A stretch of DNA of 35,052 nt from the NCBI GenBank assembly GCA_016841675.1, contig JAENYQ010000032.1:1-35052 (forward strand), given 5' to 3'. The notes under the pieces were generated by a model, which was not told the origin of the DNA, did no database searches, and saw nothing but the letters and a program-made list of their open reading frames with translations. Of the stretch, positions 7,785-14,654 are shown one piece after another. Made by a program: the position numbers and the translations under genes. The stretch comes from Desulfotomaculum sp. (lineage in GTDB: Bacteria; Bacillota; Desulfotomaculia; Desulfotomaculales; Desulfallaceae). Positions within the stretch are counted from its first letter, which is position 1. Every line of letters begins with the position of its first letter.

Positions 7785-8005
7785 ACCGGTGTATCGTCTA
7801 CCGATTCCCGTTTTCGGGCCAGTCTGACCCGGCGGTGAGCCAGTTCCAGCTCGTTTTTTATCTGGTACAAGGTGGTAACGTTTACACCGGTATGGCGGGA
7901 AATTTCTGGATCGGAAATGCCCTTTTTCCAGGCGCGGATCAGGCGGGGCACGTTGGTAAGATATTTTTGGGATATTTTTTGGGTGTTAATTTCTAAATCG
8001 GACAT
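7745..8005 (-). CDS. Small helix-turn-helix protein
   Basis: An 86-aa basic protein whose middle reads as a helix-turn-helix: AWKKGISDPEISRHTG then VNVTTLYQIKNELE (about 26-55), followed by an Arg/Lys-rich tail. It may bind DNA, but the family is not recognised. The ATG at 8005 has AAGGAG about 13 nt upstream, a long but workable spacing. It is the only minus-strand gene in this stretch and its last 40 nt run antisense to the end of gin, so transcription of one could affect the other. Confidence 0.6.
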   Translation of the reverse strand: MSDLEINTQKISQKYLTNVPRLIRAWKKGISDPEISRHTGVNVTTLYQIKNELELAHRRVRLARKRESVDDTPVYAQRHILLRPLL

Positions 8006-8060
8006 TTGCCGTTCACACTCCTTTTTATCTTCGCACAGCCTGTAAGACCCTGCTAAAGCG

Positions 8061-8116
8061 GAAAGGGGACATACCTCTGCTTACTGGTCTTACTTTTGGG
8101 TCGAGGAATGTCCCCA
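8061..8116. repeat. Palindromic repeat, single unit with enlarged loop
   Basis: GAAAGGGGACATACCTC (8061-8077) and GAGGAATGTCCCC (8103-8115) form an imperfect hairpin around about 25 nt. It is the intergenic relative of the units inside the decarboxylase gene (8390-8467 and 9161-9238). It lies in the 360-nt gap 8006-8365, which otherwise holds only the hairpin at 8204-8241. Confidence 0.8.
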
Positions 8117-8203
8117 ACGTATAGGTCAAAACCTCACCTGAACCAAGTCTTCTTTATTATTTTGACCATAGAAAAACTCTTTATGATGTCAATGAAATGC
8201 AAG

Positions 8204-8241
8204 AAAGGCACGTCCAATCAATTCCCTTAATTCGTGCCTTT
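8204..8241 (+). terminator. Probable rho-independent terminator
   Basis: AAAGGCACG (8204-8212) pairs with CGTGCCTTT (8233-8241) across a 20-nt loop, followed by TATTATTGG and soon a run of seven T. The long loop lowers confidence. Confidence 0.4.
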
Positions 8242-8365
8242 TATTATTGGGGCTTTTTTTAGTTATTGGGGCTGTTAGTGATAAAACTAAAAAGACACCG
8301 GTTTTTTTTACTGGTCTGCTGACTTTCGATATGATAAAATTATATGTTAACAAGTATATACGCTG

Positions 8366-9994
8366 GTGAAAATTTTGCCTTTTAATGTGGAAAGGGGACA
8401 CACCTCCTACGGAGGAATGTCTACAGAGGAAAGGGGACACACCTCCTACGGAGGAATGTCCCCAATTGGTGATATGGACCTACCGCTGGTTAATGCATTG
8501 GAAGAATACCGCCGTAGGCGCCCGGTAAGGCTGCATGTGCCCGGTCATGGCGGAAAATTGATGGACGGGCTTGGGGGTTTTGATGTAACCGAATTAGAAG
8601 GTCTGGACGATCTGCATCACCCCGTTGGGGTTATCGCAGCGGCCCAGGAAAAAGCCGCCAAGCTTTATGGGGCCCGGCATACATTTTTTTTGGTCAACGG
8701 GACCACGGTTGGTATTCAGGCCCTCATCGCAGCCTGCTGTGACGAGAATCAGCCCCTTGTGTTGCCGCGCAATGCGCACCGCTCCGTACTGGGCGGGCTT
8801 ATTATTAGTGGTGCCCGTCCCATTTTCCTTGCACCTGAAGTGGTGCCCGGGTTTGAATTTGCCGCCGGGGTTTTGCCGCAAGAACTGGCTGATGTTTTGC
8901 GGCAAAACCCCGGCGTCGGAGCAGTACTGGCGGTGCATCCAAACTATTACGGTGTGACGGGAGATTTGGGCGCAGCGGCGGCAATTTGCCATCGGTACAA
9001 TGTCCCTCTGCTGGTTGACGAGGCTCACGGTACCCACCTGCGCTTTCACCCCGACCTGCCCGCTGATGCACTTTCGCTTGGTGCCGACGCTGTGGTGCAG
9101 AGTGTGCATAAAACCGGAGGCGCTTTAACCCAGTCCTCCTGGCTGCATTTGTCAAAAGCGGAAAGAGGGCACACCTCCGCTGGAGGAATGTCTACAGAGG
9201 AAAGGGGACACACCTCCCTTGGAGGAATGTCCCCAACTAATGGTAGGGTGGACCGGGAAAGGGTGGCGGAGGTGCTGCGTTTGCTGCAGACCACTAGCCC
9301 ATCGTACTTGCTGATGGCTTCACTGGATGCCGCCAGGGGCTACCTGGCCCAAAATGGCAGGGAGAATTTGGACAAGCTATTATGCTGGATTCACGAGGCG
9401 GTACCAATAATTAATAAAATGCCCGGCCTAACATCATTGGGCACCGGGCATCTGGGGAGTTCCGGCATTACTGGACACGACCTCACCCGGCTGGTGGTTT
9501 CGGTACGCCAGTTGGGCATATCGGGACACACAGCGGCTCGGTGGCTGGCCCAAAGATGCAGTATTTACGTAGAAATGTCTGATGTGTTCAATATCGTGGC
9601 GGTGCTATCTCTGGGCACAACAAAGTCTGACATCATTGCGCTGGTCAATGGGCTGGCCGAACTAAGCCGCCAGGCCGGACAAGGTGAAAATTTCCGGTCC
9701 CCAAATCCGCTGCCGACTGGCCCACCGATACCGCCGCAGGTATTAACCCCGCGTCAGGCCTGGTTGGCGCCGCGCCGGGCTGTGCCCATGGAGCGAGCCG
9801 CCGGCCAGGTCAGTGCTGAATCGGTGGCTGTATATCCGCCGGGAATAACCGCCATTTACCCTGGGGAGGAAATTACCCCGGCGGTTGTAGAATACTTACT
9901 ACAAGTGCGTGAATGTGGATTGCATCACCAGGGCGCCGCTGACTTGAAGTTGAATAGCATCCAGGTGCTTGATATTAAAAAGCACGCGCTATAA
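8366..9994 (+). CDS. Orn/Lys/Arg-type PLP decarboxylase with two in-frame repeat insertions
   Basis: Fold-type I PLP enzyme of the Orn/Lys/Arg decarboxylase group, in the place of Bacillus yaaO (between csfB and tmk). Signs: LHVPGHGGK near the N-terminus, LVNGTTVGIQA, DEAHGTH (218-224) and the PLP lysine in QSVHKTGGALTQ (K249). The gene carries two dimers of a 13-codon palindromic repeat: residues 9-34 and 266-291 (units ERGHTSYGGMSTE and similar). Removing these extras leaves about 480 aa, the normal family length. The GTG at 8366 keeps the first dimer in the protein but has no clear ribosome site; the ATG at 8474, right after the dimer, gives the family-typical MDLPLVNAL start and may be the real one. 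The second dimer, between strand SSWLHL and RVDRERV, is unavoidably translated. Substrate is not known. Confidence 0.88.
   Translation: MKILPFNVERGHTSYGGMSTEERGHTSYGGMSPIGDMDLPLVNALEEYRRRRPVRLHVPGHGGKLMDGLGGFDVTELEGLDDLHHPVGVIAAAQEKAAKLYGARHTFFLVNGTTVGIQALIAACCDENQPLVLPRNAHRSVLGGLIISGARPIFLAPEVVPGFEFAAGVLPQELADVLRQNPGVGAVLAVHPNYYGVTGDLGAAAAICHRYNVPLLVDEAHGTHLRFHPDLPADALSLGADAVVQSVHKTGGALTQSSWLHLSKAERGHTSAGGMSTEERGHTSLGGMSPTNGRVDRERVAEVLRLLQTTSPSYLLMASLDAARGYLAQNGRENLDKLLCWIHEAVPIINKMPGLTSLGTGHLGSSGITGHDLTRLVVSVRQLGISGHTAARWLAQRCSIYVEMSDVFNIVAVLSLGTTKSDIIALVNGLAELSRQAGQGENFRSPNPLPTGPPIPPQVLTPRQAWLAPRRAVPMERAAGQVSAESVAVYPPGITAIYPGEEITPAVVEYLLQVRECGLHHQGAADLKLNSIQVLDIKKHAL
8390..8467 (+). repeat. 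Tandem dimer of 39-bp palindromic repeat at the 5' end of the decarboxylase gene
   Basis: Units 8390-8428 and 8429-8467 share the first 32 bases. Each contains GGGGACACACCTCC and, a few bases later, GGAGGAATGTC, which are near-complementary arms. Both read in the same frame as the dimer at 9161-9238. Confidence 0.92.
9161..9238 (+). repeat. Tandem dimer of 39-bp palindromic repeat inside the decarboxylase coding region
   Basis: Units 9161-9199 and 9200-9238 match the 8390-8467 dimer in length, order and frame, including the unit-1 ending TCTACAGAG and unit-2 ending TCCCCAA. The insertion adds 26 residues or slightly more and keeps the frame open. Differences are concentrated in the loop codons (TAC versus GCT and CTT). 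Confidence 0.93.
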
Positions 9995-10021
9995 CCACGT
10001 ACGTACAGGAGATGAAGCTTC

Positions 10022-10645
10022 TTGACAGCGGGCAAGTTTATTGTTTTTGAAGGAATTGACGGTTCCGGCAAAACAACACAGATGAAATTGCTGGCTCAAG
10101 CGCTGGAAAAACGCGCTATGCCGGTCTTATGTACCCGGGAACCCGGTGGTACAGATATCGGCACCCGGCTGCGGGAACTGCTGCTGGACCCAACCTGTCG
10201 GGATATAACCCACCGCACCGAAGCATTTTTATATGCGGCTGACCGTGCTCAGCATGTAACCGAAAAAATTATGCCCGCCCTACGCCGAGGAGATACCGTG
10301 CTTTGTGACCGGTTCATATACTCCACCCTGGCCTACCAGGGCGGCGGCCGCGGCTTGGATAGAGAATTTTTAGCGCGTCTAAATGATTTGGCCACCGGCG
10401 GTCTGGAGCCAGACGCTGTGATACTACTAGACTTATCTGTGGAAGAAAGTATCAGTCGGGTGCTGGGCGACCGTTTTCCCGACCGGCTGGAAGCAGAAAA
10501 AAGCGATTTTTTTGGGCAGGTGCGCCGTGGGTACCTGGAACAGGCAGCCCAATGGCCCCGTTTATTTAAAGTAATTCAGGCCGGGGCAGTGGTGGAAGAA
10601 GTGCACCGGTCGGTGCTGGTCTCCCTGCAGCAAGTCCTGGCCTAA
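10022..10645 (+). CDS. tmk: Thymidylate kinase
   Basis: Phosphorylates dTMP to dTDP with ATP for DNA synthesis. The 207-aa protein has the P-loop FEGIDGSGKTTQ (about 9-20), the dTMP-site motif TREPGGTDIG, the DRAQHV and DRFIYSTLAYQGGGRGLD motifs, and the LID region DRFPDRLEAEKSDFF with arginines. The start is TTG, with AGGAGA about 9 nt upstream. The order decarboxylase-tmk-holB matches Bacillus, although yaaQ and yaaR are missing between tmk and holB. Confidence 0.96.
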   Translation: MTAGKFIVFEGIDGSGKTTQMKLLAQALEKRAMPVLCTREPGGTDIGTRLRELLLDPTCRDITHRTEAFLYAADRAQHVTEKIMPALRRGDTVLCDRFIYSTLAYQGGGRGLDREFLARLNDLATGGLEPDAVILLDLSVEESISRVLGDRFPDRLEAEKSDFFGQVRRGYLEQAAQWPRLFKVIQAGAVVEEVHRSVLVSLQQVLA

Positions 10646-10680
10646 AAAACAACCTAATAAATATATCTGGAGTGAGCCTG

Positions 10681-11649
10681 TTGACTGCTTTTCGTGCACT
10701 AACGGGGCATGAAAAAATAAAGAAAAGCCTGACCGGTGCTATAGTATCCAACCGGGTGTCCCACGCGTATCTTTTTTACGGGCCGCCCGGAGTTGGCAAA
10801 AGGACTGCCGGAATGGCGTTTGCCAGAGCACTGCTGTGTTCCGGGGGCGGGGGTGACGCATGTGAAGTTTGCGACGAGTGCTCCCGTTCCAAGCAGGGTG
10901 TGCACCCGGATCTGCATCTAATCCGCCCCGATGGGGCTTCGATAAAAATAAGGCAGCTCAGAGAGTTGTGCGACGGCGCCGTGTTTACCTCCTTTAGCGA
11001 GGGCCGACAGGTGTTCCTGGTGGAGCAGGCTGACAGAATGACCACCGAAGCCGCTAACAGTTTTTTAAAAACCCTGGAGGAACCCATGACCGGGGTGGTG
11101 TTTATCCTGATTACCGACGAGCTGACGGGGATCCCGCCAACCGTGCTGTCCCGCTGCCTGTGTTACCGGTTTAATAATTTGTCCCGGGCAGATGTGACCA
11201 AAGTGATTATGCAGGAAGCGGGTAGCGCCGAACTGGCCCATACCATGGCAGTATTGTCCGGGGGGAGCCCGGGGCGGGCGCTGGCACTGCTTGGCGGGTC
11301 GGCCGGGCGTGACCGGGCGTTGGAGATGGCGCTGAGCCTGGCTGTTAATAGCCGGTCTGCAATGCCGGTTCCACCGGAAGAGATTTCGGGCCGTGAAGGC
11401 GCGCAGGAATTTGTAAACTATCTGACGGTATTGTTCCGGGATGTGATGGTAGTACAGCAGACCGGTTTAGGTGAACTGTTAATCAACATCGACCGGCAGG
11501 ATGATATCGCCGTGCTGGCAGGTGCTTATGACCGGCGAGAAGTACTGGACATACTGTTAACAGCGGAGGAAACGGCCCGGCGGCTGGCGGGTAATGTAAA
11601 CCAGCGACTGGCGTTAGATTCCTTGCTGCTAAAAATCGCCGGTTTTTAA
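10681..11649 (+). CDS. holB: DNA polymerase III subunit delta'
   Basis: Clamp-loader subunit working with DnaX and delta. The 322-aa sequence resembles the DnaX N-terminal region: AYLFYGPPGVGKRTAG (Walker A-like), cysteines in CSGG...CEVCDEC, VFLVEQADRMTTEAANSFLKTLEEP and LSRCLCYRF. The usual Walker B acid motif is altered to EQAD, as expected for a subunit that need not hydrolyse ATP. TTG at 10681 has GGAG (10669-10672) at good spacing; an in-frame GTG at 10672 overlaps that site. It follows tmk by 35 nt. Confidence 0.93.
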   Translation: MTAFRALTGHEKIKKSLTGAIVSNRVSHAYLFYGPPGVGKRTAGMAFARALLCSGGGGDACEVCDECSRSKQGVHPDLHLIRPDGASIKIRQLRELCDGAVFTSFSEGRQVFLVEQADRMTTEAANSFLKTLEEPMTGVVFILITDELTGIPPTVLSRCLCYRFNNLSRADVTKVIMQEAGSAELAHTMAVLSGGSPGRALALLGGSAGRDRALEMALSLAVNSRSAMPVPPEEISGREGAQEFVNYLTVLFRDVMVVQQTGLGELLINIDRQDDIAVLAGAYDRREVLDILLTAEETARRLAGNVNQRLALDSLLLKIAGF

Positions 11650-11702
11650 TTGCAAGAACAGGCGGGATACCGCCGGGCGGGTACCACCGAATTTGTCCCC
11701 AA

Positions 11703-11754
11703 TGTAGGGGCAGGCCCCCGTGCCTGTCCGCAACCACAGGGGGTTTTCCCTACA
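11703..11754. repeat. Short palindromic repeat with TGTAGGGG / TCCCTACA ends
   Basis: TGTAGGGG (11703-11710) pairs with TCCCTACA (11747-11754), and GGGGCAGGC with GCCTGTCC makes an inner arm. It lies in the 153-nt holB-ricT gap, preceded by TTTGTCCCCAATG, which resembles the end of the decarboxylase-associated repeat. Confidence 0.6.
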
Positions 11755-11802
11755 AGTATTTTCAGGATAGTGACGTTTATAGTTTGACAGGAGGTATGGC
11801 CG

Positions 11803-12732
11803 TTGTCGTGCCTGGTAGTTGGAGTAAGATTCAAGGCTGCAGGTAAGGTATATTATTTTGACCCCGGGGATTTTTTCCTGTCGGTGGGTGATGGGGTAAT
11901 CGTAGAGACATCCCGTGGTGTAGAATTTGGTAGCGTTGTTGCCGGCCCCCGGGATGTTCCCGAGGATGAAGTGGTTGGTTCGCTGAAAAAGGTGTTGCGC
12001 CGGGCCGGCGATTTAGATATGGAGCAACTCAAGGCTAACCAGGAAAAAGAAACCCGGGCCTATGAAATTTGTGTGGAAAAAATCACCACCCACGGTTTGC
12101 CCATGAAATTAGTTGATGTGGAGCAAACTTTTGACGGTAATAAAATTATCTTTTATTTTACCGCCGACGGGCGGATCGACTTCCGCGAGCTGGTCAAGGA
12201 TCTGGCCGCGGTATTTCGAACCAGGATTGAGCTGCGTCAAATAGGTGTTCGCGATGAGGCCAAAATGATGGGTGGTCTGGGCTGTTGTGGTCGGGAATTA
12301 TGCTGTGCCACCTGGCTGTCGGACTTTTCCTCGGTTTCCATTCGGATGGCCAAGGAGCAAAACCTGTCCCTCAACCCGACCAAGATATCCGGGATTTGCG
12401 GCCGTTTAATGTGCTGCCTTAAGTTTGAAAATGAAGCTTATGAGCAGGCCAGGGAATGTTTTCCCGAGCTGGGTAAACGGGTGAGCACACCTGACGGGTT
12501 GGGAAGAGTGACGGGTATTAACATTTTCAAAGAAACCGTTAGCGTAGAACTGCAGGCGAGTAAATTGATCCAGGGATACCCCATTACGGATGTCAACACC
12601 GACTTTCCGGAAGGTGGTCAAATTGAGAGAACTAATAATAAGAATGAAGGCGATGGAAACCAGGGCTCAAGACCTGCTGGCCGAGATCAAAAGCATGAAA
12701 AACATGGTCGGGGCGCTGGAAGCGGAAAATGA
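11803..12732 (+). CDS. ricT: RicT/YaaT, PSP1-domain protein
   Basis: In Bacillus, RicT with RicA and RicF forms an Fe-S complex that affects RNase Y-dependent RNA processing and phosphorelay entry into sporulation, biofilm and competence. The 309-aa product shows the PSP1 pattern and the conserved cysteines 161, 162, 167, 168, 199, 204 and 205 (CCGRELCC...CGRLMCC). The TTG start at 11803 sits 7 nt after CAGGAGGT. The product is longer than the roughly 275-aa Bacillus protein: residues from about 274 onward form a hydrophilic Gly/Lys/Arg/Asn-rich tail that is encoded in the stretch overlapping yabA, as if the ancestral stop was lost. Confidence 0.93.
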   Translation: MSCLVVGVRFKAAGKVYYFDPGDFFLSVGDGVIVETSRGVEFGSVVAGPRDVPEDEVVGSLKKVLRRAGDLDMEQLKANQEKETRAYEICVEKITTHGLPMKLVDVEQTFDGNKIIFYFTADGRIDFRELVKDLAAVFRTRIELRQIGVRDEAKMMGGLGCCGRELCCATWLSDFSSVSIRMAKEQNLSLNPTKISGICGRLMCCLKFENEAYEQARECFPELGKRVSTPDGLGRVTGINIFKETVSVELQASKLIQGYPITDVNTDFPEGGQIERTNNKNEGDGNQGSRPAGRDQKHEKHGRGAGSGK

Positions 12733-12943
12733 AAAGCTCAGGCAGCATTTGGCCCTCGTTTATGACGTGCAGCAGGAAGGGGAAGCTCGGGTAGTCGGCG
12801 ACACCGATGAACAGGTGACCGGGCGACAGAACCTGGAGAACCTTTATGCGGAAGGTTTTCATATTTGCAATATCCACTTTGGTCAAACCCGGACCAGCGA
12901 GTGTCTGTTTTGTGCCGCCTTTTTTCGTCGGGAACGGGAGTGA
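12623..12943 (+). CDS. yabA: Replication initiation control protein YabA
   Basis: In Bacillus, YabA binds DnaA and the DnaN clamp and limits re-initiation. The 106-aa product has an N-terminal heptad-rich coiled coil (about 5-45) and the C-terminal zinc domain [15 protein letters not shown]...CLFC, with ligands H80, C82, C94 and C97. The TTG at 12623 is chosen because GGAAGGTGG precedes it at good spacing and it gives the family-like length; an ATG at 12590 is in frame but lacks a clear site. It overlaps the end of ricT by 110 nt in another frame. Confidence 0.9.
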   Translation: MRELIIRMKAMETRAQDLLAEIKSMKNMVGALEAENEKLRQHLALVYDVQQEGEARVVGDTDEQVTGRQNLENLYAEGFHICNIHFGQTRTSECLFCAAFFRRERE

Positions 12944-12948
12944 ACGGG

Positions 12949-13800
12949 ATGGTAGGTAAAAACAGGGGCATTTTGTATCTTTGCGCAACGCCCATCGGCA
13001 ACCTGGAAGATATAACCCTGCGGGTGCTGCAGACGCTTCGTGAAGCTGACCTGGTGGCCGCTGAGGACACCAGGCGTACCCGTCGTCTGCTAAGTCATTA
13101 CGACATCCATACCCCCATCACCAGCTACCATGAACACAATCGGCGCCGCCAGGGGGAATACCTGCTGGAGCGGCTGGCCGGTGGCGATATGGTAGCCCTG
13201 GTTAGTGACGCTGGTACGCCCGGGATATCCGATCCAGGTGAGGACCTGGTACGCGAAGCAGTAAACAGGGGGATACCAGTGGTGCCGCTGCCGGGGCCGA
13301 GCGCTCTGCTGGCGGCACTCGTTGTTTCCGGCCTGAACGTTGAACGGTTTGTTTTTGAAGGTTTTTTACCGGCTAAAGGCAGTGGGCGCACCCGACGCCT
13401 GGCCGAACTGGTGGGCGAATCCAGGACGGTTGTCCTGTATGAAGCACCGCACCGGGTGCTAAAAACGCTGCACGACCTGATCGAAACCTTGGGTGATCGC
13501 CGGGCCTGTGCCGCCCGTGAACTGACCAAACTACATGAAGAATTACTGCGGGACACTCTGTCGGGACTGCAAGAGCACTTTACCACCCAGCCCCCCCGGG
13601 GCGAATTCGTGCTGGTCATTGAAGGCGTCTCGAATGAAAGCGATAAAACGGCTGAACTTTGGGCCGCTACGCCGCCGGAAGAACACGTACGGCTGCTGAT
13701 GCAAGATGGTCTTGCTGCCAATGAGGCGATCAAAAGAGTAGCCCGCCTGAGAAATCTCCCCAGACGGGAATTATACAAAAAAATACATGTATCTGAGTAA
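12949..13800 (+). CDS. rsmI: 16S rRNA (cytidine(1402)-2'-O)-methyltransferase
   Basis: RsmI 2'-O-methylates C1402 in the ribosomal P site using S-adenosylmethionine. The 283-aa protein has the family marks ATPIGNLEDIT (13-23), AAEDTRRTRRLL (37-48), VSDAGTPGISDPG (85-97), PLPGPSALLAAL and the LYEAPHR motif. The ATG at 12949 follows GGGAG at normal spacing and lies 5 nt after the yabA stop; the longer frame upstream has no homologous look. It is the last gene of the tmk-rsmI block. Confidence 0.95.
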   Translation: MVGKNRGILYLCATPIGNLEDITLRVLQTLREADLVAAEDTRRTRRLLSHYDIHTPITSYHEHNRRRQGEYLLERLAGGDMVALVSDAGTPGISDPGEDLVREAVNRGIPVVPLPGPSALLAALVVSGLNVERFVFEGFLPAKGSGRTRRLAELVGESRTVVLYEAPHRVLKTLHDLIETLGDRRACAARELTKLHEELLRDTLSGLQEHFTTQPPRGEFVLVIEGVSNESDKTAELWAATPPEEHVRLLMQDGLAANEAIKRVARLRNLPRRELYKKIHVSE

Positions 13801-13831
13801 GTGGCTGATCATAAAAAATTATGTAGTCACA

Positions 13832-14086
13832 CTATATGGCCTTGACGTTTTCGAACATGGCCACGGCGCAATTACGGCATACCAGTTTGCCCCGGTAATG
13901 CTGCACGTCGGCAGCATCGCCGCAAAATACGCAGGCAGGCTCGTATTTTTTGAGAATAATCTTCTCATTGTCGACGTAAATTTCCAGGGCATCTTTCTCA
14001 TCAATACCTAAGGTGCGGCGCAATTCTATAGGTATAACCACACGACCAAGCTCGTCCACTTTCCTTACAATACCGGTTGACTTCAA
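13832..14086 (-). CDS. abrB: AbrB-family transition-state regulator
   Basis: DNA-binding protein of the SpoVT/AbrB family. Residues 1-45 (MKSTGIVRKVDELGRVVIPI, RRTLGI, DALEIYVDNEKIIL) form the swapped-hairpin AbrB domain; the C-terminal part holds CVFC (52-55) and CRNC (70-73), a likely zinc knuckle. The TTG at 14086 sits just after GGGAGGG and gives 84 aa, normal for the family. It lies between rsmI and metG as in Bacillus, on the opposite strand. AbrB represses sporulation and stationary-phase genes in Bacillus; the same role here is inferred. Confidence 0.93.
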   Translation of the reverse strand: MKSTGIVRKVDELGRVVIPIELRRTLGIDEKDALEIYVDNEKIILKKYEPACVFCGDAADVQHYRGKLVCRNCAVAMFENVKAI

Positions 14087-14150
14087 GGCTTTCCCTCCCC
14101 CAATTAATAAATAAGTGACATAATTCGACAAAAAACCTTTATGCAAGTAA

Positions 14151-14179
14151 ATGGTACCAATGATGTCATTAAAAGTCAA
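14151..14179 (-). promoter_or_regulatory. Candidate sigma-A promoter for the abrB-like gene
   Basis: On the minus strand, TTGACT (14179-14174) and TACCAT (14156-14151) are separated by 17 nt, about 65 nt before the start codon. Confidence 0.4.
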
Positions 14180-14236
14180 CATTTTTTTGTAATATATTTG
14201 ATTTATTTGTATAAAAAATTTAATTTTAGGTTAAAC

Positions 14237-14266
14237 TTGACAGGATAAAGTATTTTAAACTATACT
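14237..14266 (+). promoter_or_regulatory. Sigma-A promoter of the metG T-box transcript
   Basis: TTGACA (14237-14242), an 18-nt spacer and TATACT (14261-14266). It lies directly upstream of the T-box leader. Confidence 0.8.
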
Positions 14267-14274
14267 TTACAAGG

Positions 14275-14602
14275 TTATTTTCAATTCGATTGTTTTCATC
14301 AGGATGGCATAAGTGATGATGGAGAGGGAGTAAATCCGGATGAGCCGTACAGAGAGCGGGAGCAGCTGAAAGCCCGCCGGGGAGGCCGGGTTGAACATGG
14401 CTCCGGAACTGTAAGCTGAACGGAAAGCGCAGTTAACATTGTTCTTTTCCAATAAGCTATACCGGTTAAGCCCCGTTAACAGGCTTGAGGTATCGGGAAC
14501 TTTCCCCGTACCTTAAACGAGGCTTGCCATTTTAACGGGCTGGCAAATAGGGTGGTACCGCGAAAAAATTCGCCCCTGGGTAAACCAGGGGCGTTTTATT
14601 TT
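14275..14602 (+). promoter_or_regulatory. T-box riboswitch (methionine) leader of metG
   Basis: A tRNA-sensing leader. The T-box sequence AGGGTGGTACCGCG lies at 14549-14562; its TGGT (14553-14556) would pair with the ACCA end of uncharged tRNA. A terminator follows: stem CGCCCCTGG (14571-14579) with CCAGGGGCG (14585-14593) and TTTTATTTTT. Stem I has GGAGTAAA near 14326-14333 on its 5' side and TTGAACATGG (14391-14400) on its 3' side, placing an ATG (methionine) codon at 14397-14399 as the likely specifier. This agrees with metG downstream. Uncharged tRNA-Met would favour read-through. Confidence 0.93.
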
Positions 14603-14654
14603 TCAGCTTAAACACCTATGCCGATAACAGCACAGTGGGAGGTATAAATCTATA

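Noticed and set aside
14087-14182. N-terminal extension of the AbrB-like protein
   Set aside because: The extension covers a promoter-like region and lacks family similarity; TTG 14086 has an ideal GGGAGGG site.
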